Positions 35,323-43,478 of a stretch of 64,000 nucleotides of DNA are shown here, in pieces. Source of the DNA: JAVJUV01 sp040220415 (GTDB lineage: Bacteria; Pseudomonadota; Alphaproteobacteria; Rhodobacterales; Rhodobacteraceae); contig JAVJUV010000091.1 of assembly GCA_040220415.1 (NCBI GenBank), positions 1-64,000 of the forward strand. Reading direction: 5' to 3'. Every line of letters begins with the position of its first letter. Position 1 is the first letter of the stretch. Under the pieces are notes generated by a model, which saw only the letters and a list, made by a program, of their open reading frames with translations, was not told the origin of the DNA and searched no databases. A program made the translations under genes and the position numbers.

Positions 35323-38300
35323 ATGTCACTTGTTAAGGATACGATTGAGGCATTTCCCCTTGGGAGAACTACGGCAGAATTGATGATTCTGCTGGATGTG
35401 GATTTCGACGTTGAGAGACGCCGGGCTGTCATCGCGGAACTGGAGGACCTTGCACGAAAAGGAAGAGTCAGGAGAGATCGCGATGGCCGCTGGCGGCCTC
35501 TGCGTGGGGTCTCTGCTTCCAGCCAACATGAGAGCTCGCAAAGATCAAGCACACCACACGTAACTGGCCCCCAAGACACACTTGTCGCGGCGCCGGCACG
35601 CTTTTCCCAAGACAGGACAGAGTCCGATCCAGAGCCAGGCACCGAAACTGCCGCGGAAATGGATCCCGCAGCAGTGCTTCGGTACTGGCGAAGTGCACTT
35701 AGAGCAGACCCGCGCGGCGCGGTTACCCAGGCGCCCGATCGACATGGAACGGACTGGCATTTGGTAACCGGGACAGGTCCGATCGTGATGGAGAGAGGGC
35801 GCGTCCTCGAAATGTCCATCTCGCTCGATGCGCTCGCGCCGGATTTCCGGCAGGCTCTGGTTCGGCGCGAGGCGGATGACCAGTCTTTGGCCATTGGCTG
35901 GCCAATTTCGGTAGGCCGGAAGTCGGGGGCGCCGGCAATTCGGCCAGCAGGGCTTTTCTCCGCTCAATGGCAACGCTCGGACGGGCACCTCGTTCTATCC
36001 ATTGAGGCAGACGATATCCTGGTCAACCAGGATTGGCTCCATGCCGCGGCCCGGGACACGTCCTGGTCACGCGGAGCCCTCGAGGACGTTTTCGCCATAG
36101 CGGCTGGTGGTGAACTGAGCAGTGAGGAATTCGCTGGACGCCTTCGGGAAGCTATGGCGAGCCAGGTCCGCGGGCGGTTGAACGGAACCAATCTACTGAG
36201 TGAGATTTCGGCCAATGCCCCCGGTCTTTACGACATTGTGGCGCTATTCCTCCCTTCCGAATCGAGCTTCACGGCGGGCGCGGTCCGCGACCTCGACGCC
36301 ATTGCATCTTGGCCTACTGAGAAGCTTGCGCGAACGGCACTTGCTCCGCTGCTCGGCCTCGAGCACAGACAAGACCCGGTCTCGGTGCCTGCCATCAATA
36401 CCGGTCCGCTGAATGCGGAACAGATAAGGGCCCTCAGGAACGCCTGCACCAAGCCTCTTTCGGTCGTCGCTGGCCCGCCAGGTACGGGCAAGAGCCAGGT
36501 CATCGTTTCCATGGCGGCCTCGGTCATAGCCGCTGGTGGAAGTGTTCTTGTCGCCTCGAAGAACCATCAAGCCCTCGATGCCGTAGAGGAGCGCCTCGGC
36601 GGCCTCGCCGAGGGTGTGAACTTCGTCGTTCGCACCCTCGATCCCCGAACAGAGCGCGACACAGGTTTCGTAGAGGTACTCGCCTCACTGGTCACGGAAC
36701 CAACATCCAGCAGACATTCCGACACAGATGATGACTGGGCATCTCTCCGAGAGCTTGCAGAGGAGCGTGCCCGGCTTCTCGACGCCAATGAGCGACGCGC
36801 AGAGCTCGAGTGCGAAATCGCCGAGCTGCTGGAAAAACGAAACCCCGAGGCCCCCGATCGCACCGAGACGGGACAGCAACCAATTTCATTCTTGCAGCGA
36901 TTGCTACGCCTATTCAGGAAAGTCGACGCAGTTACAAAATACACAGGGGCTCGGGCAATCGCCCCAGACATTTCAGCTCTGCGATCTGAACGCGATGCGA
37001 CGAAAAACGAAAGTGATCCCGTCGCACTGACGAATAAGATAGCCGATGCCGCCTGCGAGGCACTGCCTCCGATATTGGCGCAGCGAATTGCCCTAGATGA
37101 AGATACCCGGCAGGAACTCGTCGATGCGAAAGACGCGATGGACCTGCAAGGCAGCAGCGCGGCGCCTTTCTCACTTGCGCGAGACGTCATCAGGCACCGC
37201 CCGCTCTGGCTCGCCTCGGTACTCGGAACGCCGAAGCGTATTCCCCTGGATGATGGACTGTTCGATCTCGTAATCTTCGATGAGGCCAGCCAGTGCGACA
37301 TCGCGTCGGCCATCCCCTTGTTCGCGCGAGCACGTTGCGCGGTGGTCGTTGGGGATGACCGACAACTCGCCTTCATTCCTAGTCTTGGTCGCAAACAGGA
37401 CCGCAACCTCATGGTCGCACAGGGACTGCCTATCGGCAGCATGTCGCGAGTGGCTCAGAGCATCCGGTCGCTCTTCGACGCCGCGGTCCGGGTAAAAGAC
37501 GTGCCACGGGTTATGTTGGCCCAGCAATACCGATCGGCAGGCCTTATCGTCGACTATATCAGCACGGAGTTTTACGGGGGGAAATTGCGGACGGCCTACG
37601 ATCCGGCGACCCTAAAGGCACCGAAAGGGATAAAGCCGGGTCTCGCCTGGACTGACGTGCCAGCTCCCATCGAGCCAATGAGCGGCAACGTGAATCGCGC
37701 CGAAGTCTCGGCGGTCGCGCGCCACCTGAAGATGCTCTTGGTCGAGCAAAGCTACAGTGGCAGCGTCGGCGTCATTGCACCGTTCCGCACTCAGGTTGCC
37801 GCACTCGAATCGGAGCTCGCGCGTTGCATCCCGGCGGCTGCTCGCGAAGCCGCGGATCTGCGGGTCGCGACGGTCGACCGCTTCCAGGGGCAGGAGCGCG
37901 ACCTGATCCTTTTCTCTCCGTGCCTTGGCGCATCCAGCGCCGAGAGTGCACGCACGTTCGTCCAGCGCGATCTTCGGAGACTGAATGTCGCGATATCACG
38001 TGCGCGCGCCGTCGCTCACGTGTTCGGGGACCTGAAGTTTGCGAGATCCGGAAAGGTGGCCGCGCTCGCGCGACTCGCCGCCTATGCCACAGAACCTCGC
38101 GTCAAATCGGGTGAAGGGGTTTTCGACAGCGAATGGGAACGCCGGGTCTATCACGCTCTGAAGGATCGTGGGCTCGAGCCCGTGCCCCAATATGAGATCG
38201 CGGGCCGCAGGTTGGACTTCGCACTCTTCGGCGGCAGCGACGTGAAGCTCGACCTTGAGGTTGACGGTCGGTGCTGGCACCAGGACATCGATGGTCGGCG

Positions 38301-38430
38301 CAAGCTGTCGGATCACTGGCGCGACCATCAAATGAAATCGCTCGGCTGGCGGGTTCGCCGGTTCTGGGTGGACGAACTTGCAACTGACATGGAGGGGTGC
38401 CTTGACCTCGTCGAACGAGACCTCGCGTAG
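35323..38430 (+). CDS. Upf1-like SF1 helicase with C-terminal DUF559/Vsr-like nuclease
   Basis: 1035 residues. The N-terminal winged-helix-like segment (1-65) is followed by a beta-rich region. The SF1 helicase core has Walker A AGPPGTGKSQVIVSMAA near 383, Walker B LVIFDEASQCDIASAIP near 648, GDDRQLAFIPS, and VDRFQGQERDLILFS with RLNVAISRARAVAHV. Residues 932-1035 form a very-short-patch-repair/DUF559 nuclease fold: FDSEWERRVYHAL, YEIAGRRLDFALF, LEVDGRCWHQD and a final Trp-rich strand. It is the first gene of the five-gene rightward operon and overlaps the next gene. The likely substrate is foreign DNA or RNA-DNA intermediates. Confidence 0.88.
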   Translation: MSLVKDTIEAFPLGRTTAELMILLDVDFDVERRRAVIAELEDLARKGRVRRDRDGRWRPLRGVSASSQHESSQRSSTPHVTGPQDTLVAAPARFSQDRTESDPEPGTETAAEMDPAAVLRYWRSALRADPRGAVTQAPDRHGTDWHLVTGTGPIVMERGRVLEMSISLDALAPDFRQALVRREADDQSLAIGWPISVGRKSGAPAIRPAGLFSAQWQRSDGHLVLSIEADDILVNQDWLHAAARDTSWSRGALEDVFAIAAGGELSSEEFAGRLREAMASQVRGRLNGTNLLSEISANAPGLYDIVALFLPSESSFTAGAVRDLDAIASWPTEKLARTALAPLLGLEHRQDPVSVPAINTGPLNAEQIRALRNACTKPLSVVAGPPGTGKSQVIVSMAASVIAAGGSVLVASKNHQALDAVEERLGGLAEGVNFVVRTLDPRTERDTGFVEVLASLVTEPTSSRHSDTDDDWASLRELAEERARLLDANERRAELECEIAELLEKRNPEAPDRTETGQQPISFLQRLLRLFRKVDAVTKYTGARAIAPDISALRSERDATKNESDPVALTNKIADAACEALPPILAQRIALDEDTRQELVDAKDAMDLQGSSAAPFSLARDVIRHRPLWLASVLGTPKRIPLDDGLFDLVIFDEASQCDIASAIPLFARARCAVVVGDDRQLAFIPSLGRKQDRNLMVAQGLPIGSMSRVAQSIRSLFDAAVRVKDVPRVMLAQQYRSAGLIVDYISTEFYGGKLRTAYDPATLKAPKGIKPGLAWTDVPAPIEPMSGNVNRAEVSAVARHLKMLLVEQSYSGSVGVIAPFRTQVAALESELARCIPAAAREAADLRVATVDRFQGQERDLILFSPCLGASSAESARTFVQRDLRRLNVAISRARAVAHVFGDLKFARSGKVAALARLAAYATEPRVKSGEGVFDSEWERRVYHALKDRGLEPVPQYEIAGRRLDFALFGGSDVKLDLEVDGRCWHQDIDGRRKLSDHWRDHQMKSLGWRVRRFWVDELATDMEGCLDLVERDLA

Positions 38431-39979
38431 GTCGCGGAGATACAGTTTCCTGGCCGGAATTCTGACCGCGCTGATTTTTGGCGGGCTGGCTTTCGTAATC
38501 TGGCAGGTCGACGACCTCGATCGTCGTTACGGCAAGATCGCCGAGGATGTTGAATACTTCACAGGGCAGCGCGAGACAGCGCGGACAGAACGCGATGGGC
38601 TAAGGACAGAGATCACCGACCTTCAGGACCAATCCGAAGTCTTGCGAAATCAGATCGCCGAAGCGAGCGCGGAGCGCGATGCGGTATTGGCGGCCCTGCA
38701 ACGTGCCGAAACCCGTGTATCTGATGCACAGAATGCCCTGGATCGCCTCGCGCAGCGACAGGAAGACGCGCGGGCGTCAATTTCGGCAGCAAATGCAGCA
38801 ACAGAGCGACTCGATGCGCTCCGGCGGCAGATTGCCGAAAGTGAAGACCAACTGGCCGATCTGAAGGCGACCCTCGACGCCAGCAGAACCGAGGTGGCCT
38901 CCCTTCAGTCCGAACGAACTGATCTCGAACCCGAGGTCTCCAGCCTCAAGCGGGAGCGGGAACAACTTTCAAATGAGGTAAGGACGCTTGAGGCGGATAC
39001 CCGAGAAGCGGAACGTATCGCGGATCGGGTATCGGAACTCGCCGAACGCGAGCAGGCGCTCCTCACGTCTGTTAATTCCCTCGAGAGCCGGGGCAGTAAC
39101 GCAGAGGCTCGGCTGGCCGAAATCGAGCCGGCAGTCGCGACGGCCCAAGCGAGGCTGGAGGATCTGAAACTCAGCACGGACGCCATGCAGGAGGAACTTG
39201 CAGAAGCCCGAGGACGCCGGGACGTGGCTCTCCAGGCCGCTATTGCCGCCGAAGGCCGCAGGGACATGGCGGACACTGCGGCCGCCGAGGCCGAGGCGCA
39301 ACGCGCCGTAGCCGAAAACGAGCTGGCGCGACTGAACTCTGAGCTCGCCGACGCACGGGCTGCTTTGGACGCCGCAAGGTCCGACGCCGAGGCACTCGCC
39401 GCCGAGCGGGTCGCCGCCCAGGCCCTCTTGGCCCGGGCCCGAGAGGCGAAGGACGCGAGCGCCGCGCTTCAGGCCGAAATCGCGCAGCTCGAAAAGAACC
39501 GGGCAGATTTGGTCACCGAGACAGCAGAACTGCGCAGCGATCGCGATGGACTCTCGCAGTCGATTTCGAGCGATGCGGCGCGCGCGCGAGTTCTCCGCGA
39601 CGAAATCTCACGACTTGAAGAGCGGCAGACCGAGGCGCGCGCAATGATGGAAGAAATCGTGAGCGAACTCGCTGCCCAGGAAGCCGAACTCACAAACGCG
39701 GAAAGCGATTGGGCCGAGCGCCGAAGCCAGCTTGACGCGGAAAGAGATAGTCTCGAACGCGAGTTGGAGAGCGTTCGCAACGATCTTGCCCGCCTCAACG
39801 GGCAGCTCGGCCAACTCACAGCGATGGTCGAGGACCGAAGTGAAGAAGTCCGTAGGCTCGAACAAAGAATTGTTGAGCTTTCCCAAACGCCAATATCTCC
39901 ACCGGCCGAGGTCGGAGATTTCGAGGCAACCAGTGACGCCGCTCCCGACGAAAATGTCGATGTGGAGACCAACCCATGA
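38402..39979 (+). CDS. membrane-anchored long coiled-coil protein
   Basis: 525 residues from TTG 38402, chosen because GGAGGG lies 6 bases upstream; it overlaps the helicase gene by 29 bases. One membrane helix (about 14-36, YSFLAGILTALIFGGLAF) is followed by more than 400 residues of continuous heptad-rich coiled coil. A short acidic Pro-rich tail follows. No enzyme motif was found. The stop overlaps the next start (ATGA). Together with the next protein it suggests a membrane-tethered filament or scaffold. Members of this type have no assigned function known to me. Confidence 0.8.
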   Translation: MTSSNETSRRSRRYSFLAGILTALIFGGLAFVIWQVDDLDRRYGKIAEDVEYFTGQRETARTERDGLRTEITDLQDQSEVLRNQIAEASAERDAVLAALQRAETRVSDAQNALDRLAQRQEDARASISAANAATERLDALRRQIAESEDQLADLKATLDASRTEVASLQSERTDLEPEVSSLKREREQLSNEVRTLEADTREAERIADRVSELAEREQALLTSVNSLESRGSNAEARLAEIEPAVATAQARLEDLKLSTDAMQEELAEARGRRDVALQAAIAAEGRRDMADTAAAEAEAQRAVAENELARLNSELADARAALDAARSDAEALAAERVAAQALLARAREAKDASAALQAEIAQLEKNRADLVTETAELRSDRDGLSQSISSDAARARVLRDEISRLEERQTEARAMMEEIVSELAAQEAELTNAESDWAERRSQLDAERDSLERELESVRNDLARLNGQLGQLTAMVEDRSEEVRRLEQRIVELSQTPISPPAEVGDFEATSDAAPDENVDVETNP

Positions 39980-41982
39980 GCGATAATCTCATCATCCTTT
40001 TCGCCGTCGCAGGTGCAGTTGCACTCCTGGCGGTCATCCAGTTCGCCCTCGCGGCGCGCCATGACCACGCCGTCTCGCTCGCCGGTCCCCTCGAGGAAGA
40101 AAGAGCCGTCAACGCGCGGATCAGCGAGCGCCGTGAGCTGCTCCACGAGATCGACGAAGACATCGCCAAGCGCCGGGAGGCCCTCGGCAACCTCGCGCAG
40201 GTCTCCGCCGATGTGGAGGAGATGCAACGCCGTCGTGACGAACTGCTCGCCGAATGGAATCAGCTCGAGGAGCGGCGCGCAGAGGTCCGAGAAGTGCGCC
40301 AAAGCCTTGACGAAGCGCTCTCCGAGAAGCTGTCGACGGAAGCCGACCTGGCCAGCAGCAGATCGGAGCTCGACGCGATATCCGAGAGGCTTGGTCGCGC
40401 GGAAGAACTACTGTCTCGCATTGACGCCATGGAAACCGAGCTCTCGGACCTCAAGGCAAGACGGGAGGCCCTGCGCGACGAGGTTCAGCGCCTGGAAGAG
40501 GCCGAAGCTCGCATCGAACGGATGGGTGCCAGGGAGATCGAGCTCGAGAAAGAAATTGCGCGTCTCGAAGGGGCAGCGCAGGCGAAGGAAGAACGCCTGG
40601 AGACCGCCAAGACTGAAGCCGCCGAGATGAACCGCCATCTGGCCGAACTTCAGAATGACCGGACCGACCTCGGCGCGGAGATCGCCGCGGCGCGGGCGGA
40701 AGCGCTGCGGCTGTCAGAGGAAATGCACGCGATGGAAGCGCGAAAAGCTGTTCTGGAGCGTGAAATCGCGAAAGCCGAGGGCAGAAGCTCGACCGGCACA
40801 GCTGGCGGTGGGGCGCAGGGTCGCGATCCGCTCGAAGAACTGAAATCGACGCCAGTCGTCCTGCGCGTCATGGAGAAATGGGATGAAGCAGACCGCGTGA
40901 ACGAGGCCGACGCCTTGACAGGTGTGTCACGCCGATTCGCAGCCCTCGGCCTCGAGTACCACACACGCACCCTACTCGCCTTCCACACTGCGATGAAGGC
41001 GAACGAAACGTCGCAGATGGCCGTGCTTGCGGGGATCTCGGGTACCGGCAAGTCTCAGCTTCCACGTCAGTATGCCTTGGGCATGGGCATAGGGTTTCTG
41101 CAGATTCCAGTACAACCGCGCTGGGACAGCCCGCAGGATCTCATGGGCTTCTACAACTATATCGAAGGCCGCTTCCGCCCCACGGACATGGCGCGGGCGC
41201 TCTATGCGCTCGACACGCAGAACAACGATCGGGCACTCGATGACAGGATGCTCCTGATCCTGCTGGATGAGATGAACCTCGCGCGGGTGGAGTACTACTT
41301 CTCAGATTTTCTCAGCCGCTTGGAATCGCGCCCCCCGCGGGCTCAGGTCGGGGACGCCGGCCTCAGAAAAGACGCCGAACTGGAACTGGAAATCCCGAAC
41401 CTCGAACAACCACCCCGCATCTTCCCTGGCTACAACGTACTCTTTGCGGGCACGATGAACGAGGACGAAAGCACGCAGTCCCTTTCGGATAAGGTGGTCG
41501 ATCGAGCCAACCTGATCCGTTTTGCGGCGCCGCGCAAACTCGTCGCCGCGAACCAAGTCTCGGAGCCCGGAGCGCCGCGGATGCTGAGCCGCAGCCGCTG
41601 GGACGGCTGGTGTGCTCGAGACCTCCAGGCCCGGGATCGTGGCCTCGTCGAGGAAGAGGTCGAGCGGATGTCGACGATCATGAAAGACTTCGGCAAGCCC
41701 TTTGGCCACCGCTTGGCCCGCGCTATCGCCTCATACGTCGCGCTCTACCCCGACGCCGAAGGCGTCGGTGACAGGGTGCGGACCGCTCTGGCCGACCAGA
41801 TCGAGATGCGCCTTCTCCCGAAGCTGCGCGGGGTTGAGGTCGACGAGAAGCGGGGCGAGTTTGCACGGCTGCGTGAATTTGCCGAAAGCCTGGGCGACGA
41901 TACGCTCTCTCAGGCGATCAAATCGAGCGAAGATCAAGCCGAGACCACGGGACAGTTCGTATGGCTGGGCGTCACGAGGTGA
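39976..41982 (+). CDS. membrane-anchored coiled-coil McrB-like AAA+ ATPase
   Basis: 668 residues. An N-terminal membrane helix (about 5-26) and a coiled coil (35-285) precede a McrB-type AAA+ domain. Walker A GISGTGKSQL is near 355; the McrB-like QPRWDSPQDLMGFYNYIEG follows, then Walker B LLILLDEMNLARVEYYF (about 425-441). The segment AGTMNEDESTQSLSDKVVDR stands where McrB has its MNxxDR signature. A helical C-terminus closes the protein. It likely hydrolyses ATP or GTP and assembles as a ring at the membrane. It is coupled to both neighbours. Bulk coiled coil ahead of an McrB ATPase is the layout of CoCoNuT-type proteins. Confidence 0.88.
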   Translation: MSDNLIILFAVAGAVALLAVIQFALAARHDHAVSLAGPLEEERAVNARISERRELLHEIDEDIAKRREALGNLAQVSADVEEMQRRRDELLAEWNQLEERRAEVREVRQSLDEALSEKLSTEADLASSRSELDAISERLGRAEELLSRIDAMETELSDLKARREALRDEVQRLEEAEARIERMGAREIELEKEIARLEGAAQAKEERLETAKTEAAEMNRHLAELQNDRTDLGAEIAAARAEALRLSEEMHAMEARKAVLEREIAKAEGRSSTGTAGGGAQGRDPLEELKSTPVVLRVMEKWDEADRVNEADALTGVSRRFAALGLEYHTRTLLAFHTAMKANETSQMAVLAGISGTGKSQLPRQYALGMGIGFLQIPVQPRWDSPQDLMGFYNYIEGRFRPTDMARALYALDTQNNDRALDDRMLLILLDEMNLARVEYYFSDFLSRLESRPPRAQVGDAGLRKDAELELEIPNLEQPPRIFPGYNVLFAGTMNEDESTQSLSDKVVDRANLIRFAAPRKLVAANQVSEPGAPRMLSRSRWDGWCARDLQARDRGLVEEEVERMSTIMKDFGKPFGHRLARAIASYVALYPDAEGVGDRVRTALADQIEMRLLPKLRGVEVDEKRGEFARLREFAESLGDDTLSQAIKSSEDQAETTGQFVWLGVTR

Positions 41983-43478
41983 CCCGCCTCTCGCGTCCAT
42001 GGCAGTTGACTTCCGGACCGGAAGTCTTCGGCCCAGGGGACTGCCTGCTGAGCGAGGTCGGCGGGGACTGGCGAGGGCGAGAGGCGTCAAACGCGCTCAT
42101 GACCGGCGTCGTGCGCGGCGAGACGCGCACCTTGTTGCTCCATCCATACCCGGTCCGTCCAGACGGTTCAGCCCCGCCGCGCCAGGGCTTTCCCGCGCGC
42201 CTGCGGACTGGGCACGAGCCCATGTCTGAGACGGAGGAACGCGCGCTCGAACAACAGCGCCGCATGAACGAGGTTCTTGCACGCGTCCAGGAACTGGAAG
42301 AAGCGCTCGACGATCCAATGAATGTTTGGTCCCGACTGCGCGCAGCATGGCGACGCGCCGAGCAGGAAGAAGACCCGAGGATGGCCGAGATCGTCCGTCA
42401 GGCAAGCGAGATGGGGACAGTTCTCGCAGACCTCGAGAGACGGCTCCGCCGGGTCCTTAGGAGGACCCGTGAACGGGTCCCTCTCGACCGAGTGCAGGAG
42501 ATGGACCGGGCCTCCATGCTCTGGTTGAGTCGCCAGCCTGGTCGCAACAACAGGGAGCGGGCTGGTCCAGAGCAGAGAGTAAAAGCCATCGTCCGGCGCG
42601 AGAACTTCGACACGCTGGAGAACCGGGTCCTCCACAGCTATGCCCAGCTTGCCAGTGAAGTGGCGCGCGAGTGGATGGGCGAACATCGCCAGGCACGGGA
42701 TTCGAAGCGCTATGCCCTCGTATTCGCCTTTTCGAAGAGGTGTCGCGTCCTCGCTCGGGAACTCGAAGATCTCGGCGTCGGCCGCGCTCCGGCGGGCGTG
42801 TCTCCAAATTATGTGCTCATGCAGGATCGGTCCTACCGAGAGGTTCGCCTCGCCTGGGAGCGCTTGCTGAAGCGCGAACGTATCCTCGACGATCTCTGGG
42901 CGTGGCAAGCCGAGACGTGGTCGGATTTCGCCACGCTTGCCCTGGTGCTTGCAATCGAGGGGATGGAGGATGCCGAACTGATTGCCCAGTCGCCGATCGC
43001 CTGGCGTACTGAGGCGCTGACCGGTCGTCTCTTCGAACAGGATCGCCCGCTCGCCGTCTTTTGGCTGAAGTCGACGGGCTCCGTCGTCGAGGTTCTCGCG
43101 CGCCCGGAACGGCCGGCGGTGGCTCTGACGCTCGCCCGAGCGCATATTTCGCTCAAGCTCAGTCCCATCACCGGTGGCGATCTCCCGAGACGCATTGCTG
43201 TCTGGGTACCGCACACGATGGAGCGGCTGGATCTTGATCAGGCCGCCCAGGAGGCGGTCAAGAGCCTCGCGCAGGTCGACCGCGCCGCGTCCTCTGACCT
43301 TCTGCGACAGGGTGTCGTCATTACGCCTGCCCACGAGAGACCTCAGGCCTGCCGCGCGGAGCTTGGACGAACGAGCGTGACGGCGATCGCCGTTGATGCC
43401 TCCGGCCCTGCACTCGCTCGAGGAGTGGAGGCTCTCGCCGACTTCGTTCGCGGCTCACTGGGAGACGGGCACGGATGA
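41961..43478 (+). CDS. DUF2357 (McrC N-terminal-like) protein
   Basis: 505 residues from ATG 41961 inside the end of the AAA gene; a GTG at 41979 in a GTGA overlap is an equally good start. The segment NFDTLENRVLHSYAQLASEV resembles the ENR(F/V) core of DUF2357, the domain at the N-terminus of McrC partners. Helical stretches (about 75-190) may form a coiled coil. I find no McrC-type PD-(D/E)XK motif, so the cutting subunit may be the helicase-linked nuclease instead. It is coupled to the next gene by ATGA. Confidence 0.65.
   Translation: MAGRHEVTRLSRPWQLTSGPEVFGPGDCLLSEVGGDWRGREASNALMTGVVRGETRTLLLHPYPVRPDGSAPPRQGFPARLRTGHEPMSETEERALEQQRRMNEVLARVQELEEALDDPMNVWSRLRAAWRRAEQEEDPRMAEIVRQASEMGTVLADLERRLRRVLRRTRERVPLDRVQEMDRASMLWLSRQPGRNNRERAGPEQRVKAIVRRENFDTLENRVLHSYAQLASEVAREWMGEHRQARDSKRYALVFAFSKRCRVLARELEDLGVGRAPAGVSPNYVLMQDRSYREVRLAWERLLKRERILDDLWAWQAETWSDFATLALVLAIEGMEDAELIAQSPIAWRTEALTGRLFEQDRPLAVFWLKSTGSVVEVLARPERPAVALTLARAHISLKLSPITGGDLPRRIAVWVPHTMERLDLDQAAQEAVKSLAQVDRAASSDLLRQGVVITPAHERPQACRAELGRTSVTAIAVDASGPALARGVEALADFVRGSLGDGHG

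Noticed and set aside
38402..41982. Zorya-like MotA/MotB motor reading of the membrane coiled-coil pair
   Set aside because: Each protein has only one membrane helix and no MotB peptidoglycan domain; the second has an McrB-like ATPase instead.
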